Of a stretch of DNA of 64,000 nt, positions 34,956-44,021 are shown one piece after another (within the stretch, counting starts at the first letter, position 1; every line of letters begins with the position of its first letter). Made by a program: the position numbers and the translations under genes. Under the pieces are notes generated by a model. It did not search any database, was not told the DNA's origin, and saw only the letters and a program-made list of their open reading frames with translations. This DNA comes from Streptomyces sp. NBC_01476 (GTDB lineage: Bacteria > Actinomycetota > Actinomycetes > Streptomycetales > Streptomycetaceae), in the NCBI RefSeq assembly GCF_036227265.1, contig NZ_CP109446.1, positions 7,891,001 to 7,955,000 on the forward strand. Reading direction: 5' to 3'.

Positions 34956-35748
34956 CCCTGTGATCGCACCAATCCCGCAGGCGTTCTTCACCGAGCGGCT
35001 TGCCCGCCGGCGCCAGGCCAGCCCCCGCACCATTGCCGCCTACCGCGACGCGATCCGCCTCCTGCTCGGTTTCGTCCAGCAGCGGACCGGGACCACTCCG
35101 GCGAAGCTGGACTGGAACAACCTGAGCTCGGACGTGATCTCCGCGTTCCTCAACCATCTGGAGGCCGAGCGCGGCAACAGCACCCGAACGCGCAACGTCC
35201 GCCTGGCCGCGATCCGCTCCCTGTTCTCCTACGCCGTGCTCCAGCACCCCGAACACGCCCTGCTCATCCAGCGGGTCCTGGACATCCCGCCGAAGCGGTT
35301 CGACAAGAGGACCGTCACGTTCCTGACCACCCAGTGGGTCGACGCCCTGTTGGCGGCACCGGATCCGAAACGCTGGGAAGGACGACGGGACAAGGCCATG
35401 CTGGCCCTGGCCGTCCAGACTGGCCTGCGCGTCACCGAACTCACCAGCCTGAACTGCGACGACATCACGCTGGGCGACGGCGCCGCCGTTCGCTGCGAGG
35501 GCAAGGGACGCAAACAGCGCCCCGTCCCGCTCGACCGCCCCGTCCAGAACCTACTGAGCGCCTGGCTGAACGAACGCGCCGGACGCGCCGGCGACCCCCT
35601 CTTCTGCACTCGCACCGGACGGCGCCTCAGCCGCGACGCGGTCGCTCAACGTCTGGGCACCCACACCCAGACCGCGGCGCGATCCTGCCCGTCCCTGCTG
35701 GACAAGAGCATCCACCCGCACGTCCTGCGGCACATTGTCTCCGCTTAG
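34952..35748 (+). pseudogene. Tyrosine recombinase Z, 5' part, frameshifted and split by an insertion
   Basis: ATG at 34952 gives MTL, then two extra bases (TG) shift the frame. The body continues IAPIPQAFFTERLARRRQASPRTIAAYRDAIRLLL with an N-terminal SAM-like core-binding domain and a catalytic domain including QTGLRVTELTSLNCDDI. It is cut at HPHVLRH by the trio element. The read-through residues IVSA and stop come from that element. The remaining C-terminus is at 43095-43309. Confidence 0.85.
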
Positions 35749-35838
35749 TTTGCGTGTAGCGATTCTCTCCAAGTAGGCCGGTGGCCTTGCCGTTTGGGCT
35801 TTGCTTCGCGCTGTGTGCTGTTCGTAGGGTCAGCGCTC

Positions 35839-37311
35839 ATGATCCTGACGTTCTTCTCGTCCCGGGGCTGGCAGTCCTGGGATGTCGAGCATCGACCGTT
35901 GATCCCCGAGGGGATGCCGGTCCTGATCGACGACGACCTGCGCTTCGAGGACGGCCCGGCAGCGCCGCGTCCGACAGCGGTGGTGAACCGGTGGTTACGT
36001 GAGCTCCCGGCAAGCGGGGCGCCCGCGCCGAGCTCGTGGGGGAACTACGCCCGTGCGGTCAAGGAGTGGATGGAGTTCCTGGCCGAGCACGGGGTGGGGC
36101 TGTTCGACGCGCGGGAGCGGTTGAAGGCGGGGCTGAGCCGGTACGCCGAGCATCGGGCGGCGGGGCCATTGAAGGCCCGATTCGCGGCGACGACCTGGGG
36201 CCAGCACATGAGCATCCTGTCGCTGTTCTACCGGTGGGCGATCAACGAGGAGTACGCGACAGCCGAGCCGTTCACCTACCGGTCCGCGCGGGCCCTGTTC
36301 GCAGGAACCGGACGGGAGGTGAAGGTCAACCTGGCGGTCCGCCGCACTCCGAAGCCGCACGTGACGATCAAGTACCTGGAGCCGGACTTCACCGAGCTGT
36401 TCCGCAAGGGGCTGCGGGGACTGGCACCGGACGGTTCGCAGGACACCGGGTTCCATGGGCGGGAGCTGACCCGCAACTCGGCGGTCGGGGATCACGCGCT
36501 GGCCACCGGGATGAGGCTGCAGGAGTTCACCTACCTGCTGCCTTGGGAGATCCCCGCGCTGCCGCCGGAGCCGACCGCTGTCCCTATCCCGTTCCCGGTG
36601 CCGGCCGGGATCACCAAGGGCAGGAAGTTCCGCACCACGTGGACCTCCTACGAGGCACTGGCCGGGCTGCACGACTACCTGGAGCTGGACCGGGCCGCCA
36701 CGACGGAGGGCTCGGACTGGCGGCCGCCAAGGCGGTGGGGCGAGCCGTTGATGGTGACCGAGCCGGACGCCCGGGGAGGGCTGATCAACGGAGTCCGCCG
36801 TTCCTGGGAGTCGCTGACCCCGGCCGAGCGCCGTCGCCTGATCGCCCCGGAAGGCGGGTCGTGCCTGCTGGCGGTGAAGAACGGAGGCGGCCCGTTCACC
36901 GCCTGGGCCACGGTCTTCGAGCGCACATCCGACCGGATCCGGGCCCGCTTCGAGCCCCGGTTCCCGCACGTCTGGCCCCACCGATGTCGCCACACCTTCT
37001 CGATGAGGACCTTGGAATACCTGGTCACCGGGCACTACCGGCAGGCCGCGAAGCTCGTGCGGGACACCGATGCCGACGCCGCTCTGGTCTTCTACCTGAG
37101 CAAGGCGGACCCGCTGCTGGTGCTTCGTGATCTTCTTGGCCACTCCACGGTCCTGACCACGGGAAAGTACCTCCGCCGCCTGGACACGACCCGCATCTAC
37201 CGGGAGGCATACGAGGGGGCCAGGGCCGTGGCCGGGCTGACCGAGGATGCGGCCGCCGAGCGGGAGGCTGCTGCCGAGTTCGACGACGAGACCGAGGACG
37301 GTGGCCTCTGA
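35839..37311 (+). CDS. Tyrosine recombinase A of the trio element
   Basis: This 490-residue site-specific recombinase has a catalytic set of Arg in TGMRLQEFTYLLPW, PHRCRHTF (His-x-x-Arg), LLGHSTVLTTGKYLRR (His and the Tyr nucleophile). ATG at 35839 is preferred over a TTG-started frame at 35794. Codon 53 (35995-35997) is TTA, the rare leucine codon read by bldA tRNA in Streptomyces, so translation may be limited to late growth. The stop overlaps the next gene by one base, giving tight coupling. Confidence 0.85.
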   Translation: MILTFFSSRGWQSWDVEHRPLIPEGMPVLIDDDLRFEDGPAAPRPTAVVNRWLRELPASGAPAPSSWGNYARAVKEWMEFLAEHGVGLFDARERLKAGLSRYAEHRAAGPLKARFAATTWGQHMSILSLFYRWAINEEYATAEPFTYRSARALFAGTGREVKVNLAVRRTPKPHVTIKYLEPDFTELFRKGLRGLAPDGSQDTGFHGRELTRNSAVGDHALATGMRLQEFTYLLPWEIPALPPEPTAVPIPFPVPAGITKGRKFRTTWTSYEALAGLHDYLELDRAATTEGSDWRPPRRWGEPLMVTEPDARGGLINGVRRSWESLTPAERRRLIAPEGGSCLLAVKNGGGPFTAWATVFERTSDRIRARFEPRFPHVWPHRCRHTFSMRTLEYLVTGHYRQAAKLVRDTDADAALVFYLSKADPLLVLRDLLGHSTVLTTGKYLRRLDTTRIYREAYEGARAVAGLTEDAAAEREAAAEFDDETEDGGL

Positions 37312-39026
37312 TGCCCACCATGCTGATCGACGAGCCCCTCGGCCTGACCTGCGTGTTCAGCGACGGCAGCCGCTCGGACTACAGCCTGCACGGACTTCCC
37401 AATCCCCAATTGGCCCGGGATCTGGCCCTCGGTCTTGTGGGCCTGATCCATCCGCACGGCACCGTGGACGCGGAGGGCACCGTCAACTTCTACATCCAGT
37501 CGCTGCGGAGCATGGTCCGCACCCTGGCCGCTCAGGGCTTCGCCGGCGGTGCCGGTCAGCTGCGGCGGGGGCAGCTGGCCGGGTTCTGGATGTCCAGCCC
37601 GTCGAGGTTGGAGGCCATGACCCGCAGCCTGCTGGAGGGCTACGCGCAGAGCGGCGGCACGCTCGGAGACGGAGTGCTGGACCTCGCTGCCGGGCGCCAC
37701 TTCAACATCCAGCCCAACCGGCAGCCGTTGCCGCCCTATCCGGAGGAGGAGTGGCAGCGCCTGACCAGGATCTGCCGCACTCTGGTCGACGATTCGTACG
37801 ACGCCCACCGCCGGGCGCTGGCGGATGCCGCCAGCGGACAGCACCCCCTTGAAGGCGGCTGGAAGTCGGGCAATCTGCGCTGGCTGCTGGCCCGGGTCGG
37901 GCCCGTCAGCATCAGCGAGTTCGGCCGGCACCTGGGGGTCTCGGCGGCGTTGGTGCACAAGCGCGGCGGCTTCCACGACGCGACCTGGGCCGTCTTCCCT
38001 CACCTGGACGTGCTGATCGCCTACAGGCTGCTGTTCGGGATCTACTCCGGCATCGTCCCCGACGGCATTGCCGACCTGGTGGTCGGGGACATCGACTGGG
38101 CCGGTGACTCGACGGTCCTCCTCTCCTACATCAAGCGCCGCACCGCGGCCGAGAGCCTGAACCTGCCCCGCCGGGCGGTCTGGCTGCTGGAGCAGTGGCT
38201 CGCCCACTCCGCGCTGCTGCGGACCTTCGTGCCACCGGAGGAACGCCGCAGACTCTGGGTGGGAGTCAGCCGGGCCGGCGGATCTGGCCGCGTCCGCCGG
38301 ATCGACCGGGTCGCCGTCCAGCGGTGGGCGCTTCGCCATGCGGTCGTCGGGAACGACGGGAAGCCGCTCAAGATCCACCGTTCACGGATCCGCACCACCC
38401 ACGAGGCCATGCGGGACAAGACGTCCTGGACGGGCAGCGGGCGGGCGACGATCGACCCGAACCACAGCCCGGATGTCGAGGGCGATCACTACCTCACCGC
38501 GACCACTCCGGCCCAGCGGCACGCTGTCGAGACGGTCATCGAGGACGCCCAGCACGACATGCTCCGCCGGGCCCACCCACCGACCGTGATCACCGAGGAG
38601 GACGCGGCCGCTTTGGCGGACGGCTACCCACAGCTGGTGGCCGAGCTGGACCTGGATGATGCGGTGATCGCCGAGCTCGTCGGCGGACAGCGCGACGTGT
38701 TCACCGCCGCCTGCGGGGACCAGCTGTCCGGGCTGCACGGCCCGAAAGGGAAGCCCTGCCCGGCCCGGCCCTGGGTCTGCCTGCTCTGCCCGCTGGCCGT
38801 CTTCGCGCCCCGGCACGCGGGCAACCTGCTGCGGCTCAAGGCGTTCTTCTCTCGGCAGTGGCAGCAGATGCCCGCCGCCCACTTCATGGCCGTCTTCGGC
38901 CCCTACACCACCCGCGTCCAACAGGTCCTGGACCGCTTCGACCCCGCCGTCCTGGCTGCAGCGGCCCACCAGGTCGAGGACCAGGACAACGAACTTCCCC
39001 TGCGGCCCGAGGAGATGACTGCATGA
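37311..39026 (+). CDS. Tyrosine recombinase B of the trio element
   Basis: This 571-residue recombinase has a diverged catalytic domain. The likely catalytic segment is IHRSRIRTTHEAM (His-x-x-Arg-like), followed by NHSPDVEGDHYLTATT with the late His and Tyr. The N-terminal two-thirds should bind DNA. A cysteine-rich tail (KPCPARPWVCLLCPLAVF) may bind metal. It overlaps recombinases A and C, as expected for trio elements whose three proteins act together. Confidence 0.78.
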   Translation: MPTMLIDEPLGLTCVFSDGSRSDYSLHGLPNPQLARDLALGLVGLIHPHGTVDAEGTVNFYIQSLRSMVRTLAAQGFAGGAGQLRRGQLAGFWMSSPSRLEAMTRSLLEGYAQSGGTLGDGVLDLAAGRHFNIQPNRQPLPPYPEEEWQRLTRICRTLVDDSYDAHRRALADAASGQHPLEGGWKSGNLRWLLARVGPVSISEFGRHLGVSAALVHKRGGFHDATWAVFPHLDVLIAYRLLFGIYSGIVPDGIADLVVGDIDWAGDSTVLLSYIKRRTAAESLNLPRRAVWLLEQWLAHSALLRTFVPPEERRRLWVGVSRAGGSGRVRRIDRVAVQRWALRHAVVGNDGKPLKIHRSRIRTTHEAMRDKTSWTGSGRATIDPNHSPDVEGDHYLTATTPAQRHAVETVIEDAQHDMLRRAHPPTVITEEDAAALADGYPQLVAELDLDDAVIAELVGGQRDVFTAACGDQLSGLHGPKGKPCPARPWVCLLCPLAVFAPRHAGNLLRLKAFFSRQWQQMPAAHFMAVFGPYTTRVQQVLDRFDPAVLAAAAHQVEDQDNELPLRPEEMTA

Positions 39027-41221
39027 CCACCGCCCTCGCCACTGCCCCCGCCTTCGACGGCCGGTCCGCGGTCTTCGCTGGCACCGACGTCTGCCTCGAA
39101 GCCGGGCTCACGCTCCCCGATGGCACTGTCCGTCCGATGTTCGAGGACGACGTCTGGGACTTCACCGACGTCGTCGGCCTGCCCGTCCAGCTCGCCCTCT
39201 GCACGCGCCGCTTCGACTTCGCCGAGATCACCGACGAGCGGTGGCGGCTGGTCGGCAAGGAACTGGTCCTGGCCATGCTCGCCCCGCGGCACCCGGCTGT
39301 CGCTCCGCTGCCCCGGGCCCATCGCACTGCCCTGCACCTGACCAGTTGCGCGGGCCGCCTGGACGAGCTCACCCGGTTCTGCCGGTGGCTGTCCGAGGCC
39401 GGGGTGTCAAGCCTCGCGCAGATCGACACCCGTGTCTGCGACGCCTACATGGCTCACCGGCGCTATGTCCTCGACGAAGACGGCGCGGTCGTCGGCGAAC
39501 AGAGCCCGGGAACCCGGCGAGCGGCCGCGCAGGTCGTCGTCGACCTGGTCAACTACCGCGAACTGTTCACCGCGGACAGTGTCCCGGCCGATCTGCGGCC
39601 CTGGGGCGGGGCCACCGCCTCCGCGATCGCCGAGATGCCCAGCGGCCGGACCGAGAACAAGACCCAGCCCGTCGACGACACGGTCCTGCAGCCGATGCTC
39701 GCCGCCGCCCTGTTCCTGGTCTCCTCCCTGGGGCCGCACGCGGTTGAACTCGTCCAGCAGATCCGGGAAGCCGACAAGCTCTCCGCCCGCAAAGCGCGAG
39801 GGCTCCGTGCGGTCCACGTCGCCCCGGCGGCCGAGTTCACCGAGCTGCTGAACGAGTACACGGATACGTGCACACCCCTGCCGATGCTCGCCGACCACCA
39901 CGTCGCCGACCGGCTCGCTGGTGGCTGGGCGGCTGACGACCCTCTCCTGACATTGGCCACGGGCGTTCTGGCCCGCCAGGCCGGGGTCACCCAGTTCGAG
40001 GCCAAATGGATGGACCGCCTGCGCGGGTCGCTGGAGGCCGCGGTCACCTCGGTGGGGATCAAGGAGGTCTTCGCCCGCGACGCCGCCGAGATCACTGCGG
40101 CGGACACCTCGTCGGTATTGCCCTGGACCTTGCCTCTGCACCGCCTCCAGGCCGTCGCACTGGTCGGCGTCGTCCGCACCGCCGCGATGATCGTGCTGGC
40201 CACCGCCTCCGGCATGCGCGCGAGCGAGCTGATGGAGCTTCGCATCGGCTGCCGACTGCCGGTCGAGGAACCCGTCCCCGGGCTCACCCGCTACCGGCTC
40301 GCCAGCAAGGTCATCAAGGGGCAGCCGCTGGGCGGCACCGACGACGAATGGGTCGTCATCGAGCCCGTCTATCGCGCCGTCGAACTCGCCGAAGACCTCC
40401 ACGACGACCGCCACGAGGGCGCACTTCTCTTCGGGCGGTTCGCCTTCTCCGTTCGCTACAAGTGGTTCCGCAACTGGGTCAACTCCCCGGCAGGGCACCG
40501 TCTCGGGCTCGCCCCGATCCCGGAAGGGCAAGTCAATCCGAGGCGACTGCGTCGCACACTGGCCCTGGAAATGGCCTACCGGCCGGGCGGCGTGCTGGCC
40601 ACCAAAATCCACCTGAAACACATCGCAGTGGCCACGACAGAAGGGTATGCCTCCCGTCCAGGCGGGGCTCAGGCCGAGCTGCTGTCCGAGGTCAACAAGC
40701 ACGAGAGCGACCGAGACCTGGACCTGGTCCTGCAAGAGTTCCGGAACTACCAGCAGGGCATCCTGCCCGCCGGCCCCGGCGCACGGAGCCTCACCGAGTT
40801 CTTCGCCAGCATCGACGGGAAACTCGACCCAGAGGCAGCAACCGCGCCCAAGACGCAACGCGGTGACCGCGACGTGCTCAACCTGCTGACCAAACGGGCC
40901 AAGGTCCTTCACCTCGGACCCGCGAACTACTGCTGGTTCACCGACCCCTCCCGAGCGCTCTGCCTCAAGCTGGCCGGCACCCCGACAGCCGACCGTCCAC
41001 TGGTCGGGATGTGTGACTCCGCCCGCTGCCCGCAGGCCACCCATCACCCCTGCCACCGGCCCGTCTGGGCCGAGCACGCCGGACGCACCGAGACCTTCCT
41101 CGGCCAGCTCGGCACCACCCGAAAGACCGAACGCGCCCGGCTCCAAGCCGACTACGACCGCGCTCTCCGGGTCGTCACCGAGATCGACAGCGCCAACATC
41201 GTGAACAGGGAATCCGCATGA
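39023..41221 (+). CDS. Large tyrosine recombinase C of the trio element
   Basis: At 732 residues this is the largest of the trio. Catalytic-domain landmarks are SGMRASELMELRIG (Arg), NPRRLRRTLALEM (where His-x-x-Arg is Arg-x-x-Arg), IKLKHIAVATTEGYASRPG-type His and Tyr. The C-terminal part has several Cys/His (NYCWF, CLKL, MCDSARCPQATHHPCH), suggesting a zinc-binding tail. It overlaps recombinase B by four bases and the small downstream gene by four. Confidence 0.82.
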   Translation: MTTALATAPAFDGRSAVFAGTDVCLEAGLTLPDGTVRPMFEDDVWDFTDVVGLPVQLALCTRRFDFAEITDERWRLVGKELVLAMLAPRHPAVAPLPRAHRTALHLTSCAGRLDELTRFCRWLSEAGVSSLAQIDTRVCDAYMAHRRYVLDEDGAVVGEQSPGTRRAAAQVVVDLVNYRELFTADSVPADLRPWGGATASAIAEMPSGRTENKTQPVDDTVLQPMLAAALFLVSSLGPHAVELVQQIREADKLSARKARGLRAVHVAPAAEFTELLNEYTDTCTPLPMLADHHVADRLAGGWAADDPLLTLATGVLARQAGVTQFEAKWMDRLRGSLEAAVTSVGIKEVFARDAAEITAADTSSVLPWTLPLHRLQAVALVGVVRTAAMIVLATASGMRASELMELRIGCRLPVEEPVPGLTRYRLASKVIKGQPLGGTDDEWVVIEPVYRAVELAEDLHDDRHEGALLFGRFAFSVRYKWFRNWVNSPAGHRLGLAPIPEGQVNPRRLRRTLALEMAYRPGGVLATKIHLKHIAVATTEGYASRPGGAQAELLSEVNKHESDRDLDLVLQEFRNYQQGILPAGPGARSLTEFFASIDGKLDPEAATAPKTQRGDRDVLNLLTKRAKVLHLGPANYCWFTDPSRALCLKLAGTPTADRPLVGMCDSARCPQATHHPCHRPVWAEHAGRTETFLGQLGTTRKTERARLQADYDRALRVVTEIDSANIVNRESA

Positions 41222-41679
41222 GAATCTCCGCAGCCCAGCGGGCCGAGAACGAGAACCGCATCCGGGCCGCCATGGACCGGCTCCTACGCGGAGAGATCCC
41301 GCCCGGCGGAAAATGCGACGTCAAGACCCTCGCCCGCGAAGCGGCCGTCGACCGCACCGCGTTCTACGGAAGCCGCCCCTACGCTCACCTCCGCGTCGAG
41401 CTCGAACGCCGCCTGCAGGCCCTTCAGCAGGCGGGGGAGATCCCCGATCCGCGCGAGGCTCAGATCGCCCGGCTCAAAGCTGAGGTCTCCGCGCTCAAGA
41501 CGCGGCTGGCCACTGCGGAAGAGACCAACGAAGAGTTCGGCGAGTTCCGCACTCAGGCCCTGGCCCGGCTCGCCGCCCAGCACGACGAGATCCTCCACCT
41601 CCGCAGGTCGGCGGCGACGATCAGCGGCGTGACACGCCTCCCAGCAGCCCGAACCACGACGATCGGATCCTGCAGTTAG
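41218..41679 (+). CDS. Small coiled-coil DNA-binding-like protein of the trio element
   Basis: This 153-residue protein has a predicted helix-turn-helix-like N-terminus (NRIRAAMDRLLRGEIPPGGKCDVKTLAREAAVDRTAFYGSRPY) and a long coiled coil (about 70-130; IARLKAEVSALKTRLATAEETNEEF). This organisation parallels TnpC/DUF6262 proteins that accompany other multi-recombinase elements. It overlaps recombinase C, so it is the fourth cistron of the mobility operon. Confidence 0.72.
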   Translation: MRISAAQRAENENRIRAAMDRLLRGEIPPGGKCDVKTLAREAAVDRTAFYGSRPYAHLRVELERRLQALQQAGEIPDPREAQIARLKAEVSALKTRLATAEETNEEFGEFRTQALARLAAQHDEILHLRRSAATISGVTRLPAARTTTIGSCS

Positions 41680-41730
41680 GCAACCGTCCCGACCTGCGGC
41701 GCCGTCAGCAGCGGATGCGATGATCTGCCC

Positions 41731-42183
41731 ATGGGCGTTCTCTACGGCTACTTCGCCGCCGCTGATGACGACGACGCTGTTCGAGCCGTCGTCCGAGACG
41801 ACGGTGAGCCCAGCGGGACCGGCTATGACCAACTGGTGATCAAGGGCATCGATCCAGTGGCGGAGCTGACCCCCGCCGAGGCCCTCATGACAGGACGATC
41901 CGCCGCCGATGTCCAGTCCGACCCCCGACACGGCAGCCTCATCGGGATGCTGGGGGACGGCGAACTGGTGGTCGTGTCGCTGACGGACGCCTTCCGGGAC
42001 GCGCTCGCGACCTGCGAAGCCACGTCCTCGCGCTCAATCGCCTCCAGCTGGTCGAGCACCGAGGGCGTCTTCTACTACCCGGCTGATCCAGAGAATCTCG
42101 CCAGCTTCCTGGAACAGCTGTCCGAACTCGCCGGCCGAGCGGTCGCCCGAAATGCCCGTCTCTACTGCTGGATCTGTCCCTGA
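41731..42183 (+). CDS. Small hypothetical protein, cargo of the trio element
   Basis: This 150-residue acidic protein begins MGVLYGYFAAADDDDAV and ends ARLYCWICP. Both ends resemble a Streptomyces family of small unknown proteins of similar size. No signal peptide or membrane segment is seen. Size, acidity and scattered location next to mobile genes suit immunity proteins of polymorphic toxins, but this is inference only. Confidence 0.5.
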   Translation: MGVLYGYFAAADDDDAVRAVVRDDGEPSGTGYDQLVIKGIDPVAELTPAEALMTGRSAADVQSDPRHGSLIGMLGDGELVVVSLTDAFRDALATCEATSSRSIASSWSSTEGVFYYPADPENLASFLEQLSELAGRAVARNARLYCWICP

Positions 42184-42244
42184 CCCCGTCGCCGCCCCAA
42201 CAGGTCCGCGAGACCGCGACCCCGATCCGCGAGAGAACGGACTC

Positions 42245-42610
42245 ATGACCAGTCTGATCGAAATGAGCGAACGCGAGTACTTCTCCAACGTCGGCAAGCG
42301 GCCCGGGATGTTCGTCGGCCGACCTTCCTTCCACGCGCTGACCGCGTTCCTCACCGGATACGACCAGAACGCGGCCCGGCACCGGTCTCCAGGGCTGACG
42401 GGATGGCGCGAGTGGCTTGTTGCCCGGCGAGGACAGGGCTGCAACCACGCATGGCCCGGTCAGGTCCTGCACATCGCCCTTCCCGACGGCTGGGACAACC
42501 CCTGGGACCTGCCGCCCGAGGACGAAGCCAGCGCGATCGAGGTTCTCTTCCAACTACTCGACGAGTTCCTTGCGGAGCGCGAGAACAACGAAGAAACCCA
42601 GGTCACCTGA
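42245..42610 (+). CDS. Small protein with an 'RPGMF/RPGMW' domain, cargo of the trio element
   Basis: This 121-residue acidic protein has the segment YFSNVGKRPGMFVGRPSFHALTAFLTGYDQ, recalling the N-terminal region of the barstar-fusion protein at 45387-46268 (VRLRPGMWLPDGSLQHLQSILIGY). A Trp/Asp/Glu-rich middle and acidic C-terminal helix follow. ATG at 42245 has GAGAG upstream. Its relation to a barstar-containing protein suggests an immunity or inhibitor role (inference). Confidence 0.55.
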   Translation: MTSLIEMSEREYFSNVGKRPGMFVGRPSFHALTAFLTGYDQNAARHRSPGLTGWREWLVARRGQGCNHAWPGQVLHIALPDGWDNPWDLPPEDEASAIEVLFQLLDEFLAERENNEETQVT

Positions 42611-42646
42611 GCATCGAAGCAGCAGTATCCAGGAGGGATCGATCCC

Positions 42647-42934
42647 ATGTTCGACGACGTTCACGGCCTCACCCCTGACCGAGCCGCCCGCCTCACCTCT
42701 CTGGTCGAGCAGAGCCTTCCACTGTTCGGACAGGAGCGCGGAATGGAGGCCGTCCAACGCTTTCTGCACAGTCAGGGGGCCAGCGTCATCGACTCCATCG
42801 TCGTCACCCGCGAACTGCTCGGCGCAGGCCAAGGATCCCTCGGGACGGCGAAGGAGATCGTACTCACGAGTGCAGCCCGGACCACCGAGCTGAGGGAACA
42901 TCAGCGACTCGTCCAGGGCATCGAGGAAGCGTGA
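42647..42934 (+). CDS. Small hypothetical protein, cargo of the trio element
   Basis: This 95-residue, mainly helical soluble protein (LTPDRAARLTSLVEQSLPLF; AVQRFLHSQGASVIDSIVVTREL) has a strong AGGAGGGAT ribosome site before ATG 42647. I do not recognise it. It is the last gene before the right end of the element; the remaining 160 bases to 43094 show no gene. Confidence 0.5.
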   Translation: MFDDVHGLTPDRAARLTSLVEQSLPLFGQERGMEAVQRFLHSQGASVIDSIVVTRELLGAGQGSLGTAKEIVLTSAARTTELREHQRLVQGIEEA

Positions 42935-43094
42935 TCAGCACGGTCCAGGGGCGCCACCCACAAGTGTGGCCTGCCTCACATCTGGGTGGCCGCAATGCAA
43001 CACGGCCCGGGAGAAACGCGGCGAATGCCGCCTCCGAGTCCCGCCAGCTCAAAAGCAACACGGGCTGATCCGCACACGGCCTCTGCGGACACAA

Positions 43095-43309
43095 GGCACA
43101 GTTGCGCGATGTCGCTGCTGCAGGCCGGCGTCGACACCACGGTCATCGCACTCTGGCTCGGCCACGCCGGAGTCCGCTCCACCGACGCCTACGTCCATGC
43201 CGACATGACCATCAAGGAGAAGGCGCTCGCGCTGACCGCACCGGTAGCGGCCCGGCCGGGCCGCTACCGGCCCACCGACAAGGTTCTGGCCTTCCTCGAT
43301 CGCCTGTGA
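43095..43309 (+). pseudogene. Tyrosine recombinase Z, 3' part
   Basis: Beginning at the second GGCACA, the sequence encodes HSCAMSLLQAGVDTTVIALWLGHAGVRSTDAYVHADM, the final catalytic segment with the His and Tyr nucleophile, then a tail ending FLDRL. It continues exactly where the fragment at 34952-35734 is cut, and supplies the residues lost there. Confidence 0.85.
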
Positions 43310-43386
43310 CTATGCCGAGACCCTCTCAAAGGGCTTGCCGCTGAACCTGCCGAGAGGTGACGTTCTCGGCTCAGCGCGCTGACGAC

Positions 43387-43839
43387 CTACTCCTGGCCCA
43401 GGAATTCGCGCACGTCAGCGGCCAGGGTCGTCATTCCTTCACCGGCTTCGACCACGTTCGTGACGGTGCACTTCCAGTCCTCGGGGAAGAAGCCTGACCT
43501 CAAGGTCCAGCTCAGATACACGTGACCACCCGAGCCAAAGGTCGCTGTCACGACCAGATGGTTGTTGACCCAGACCCGCTCGCCCTCCCAACCGCGGAAG
43601 TCGCGCGCAAGGTTGTCGAAGAACTCGTCCAGATTGTCCCAGACGGTCACAGTCACGGCTTCGAGCCGTGCGCGGACACCGTCGGCAACAGCCTCCACGG
43701 CGAAGGAGGCCTCATACTCGTCAGCCCGCGACAAGTCGAACAACCGGACACGGGGCGCGAGTGCCCCCCGCCCACCGACGACAAGCTCGACCTGCTCCGG
43801 ACCCACCTCGATCAGACTCACCCGCCGAAGGATACGCAC
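43387..43839 (-). CDS. DUF6228-like protein
   Basis: This 150-residue protein resembles the DUF6228 family of small actinobacterial proteins (LDEFFDNLARDFRGWEGERVWVNNHLVVTATFGSGGHVYLSWTLRSG). The function is unknown; family members tend to occur among immunity-like genes. GTG at 43839 or an internal GTG at 43821 could be the start. It is flanked by mobile debris on both sides. Confidence 0.62.
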   Translation of the reverse strand: MRILRRVSLIEVGPEQVELVVGGRGALAPRVRLFDLSRADEYEASFAVEAVADGVRARLEAVTVTVWDNLDEFFDNLARDFRGWEGERVWVNNHLVVTATFGSGGHVYLSWTLRSGFFPEDWKCTVTNVVEAGEGMTTLAADVREFLGQE

Positions 43840-44021
43840 ACCGGCAAGTCGACGGCATCACCATTCTGGGGCGCCCGAGCCGCTGCTACTTCTTGACGAA
43901 ATTCCAGGCTGCCACCACCATCTGGTGCTGCCAGCACCCAGCGACCATCGCTCTTCGTCTTCACGCCAGTCGGCATGGTCGCGGTCTCGGCATAGATCCA
44001 GCTCTGCGGATATCGGCATAG

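Larger units (their letters stand above)
35735..43094 (+). mobile_element. Recombinase-in-trio (RIT)-type element, 7.36 kb, with three small cargo genes
   Basis: The element starts TTGTCTCCGC (35735-35744) and ends GCGGACACAA (43085-43094), imperfect inverted ends (9 of 10). It is flanked on both sides by GGCACA (35729-35734 and 43095-43100). Removing it with one GGCACA copy restores a continuous recombinase reading frame across ...LRH/S-C-A-M-S.... Inside are three overlapping tyrosine recombinases, a small coiled-coil protein, then three small genes. All ORFs look intact, so the element may be recent or active. Confidence 0.8.
30951..43309 (+). mobile_element. Degenerate Tn554-like multi-recombinase element, interrupted by IS21-type and trio elements
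   Basis: Fragments of at least three tyrosine recombinases plus a DUF6262/TnpC-like gene lie in one orientation: recombinase X (30951-31321), Y (31318-31860 and 34757-34955), Z (34952-35734 and 43095-43309) and DUF6262 (31857-32300). Such sets are the transposition genes of Tn554-like elements. All recombinases here are broken, by frameshifts, deletion or insertion. A dead IS21-type pair occupies the middle and a complete trio element splits Z. Exact element ends were not identified. Confidence 0.65.

Noticed and set aside
35735..43094. tRNA or housekeeping attachment site for the large element
   Set aside because: No tRNA-like sequence was found at either end; the target is clearly an older recombinase gene and only six bases are repeated.
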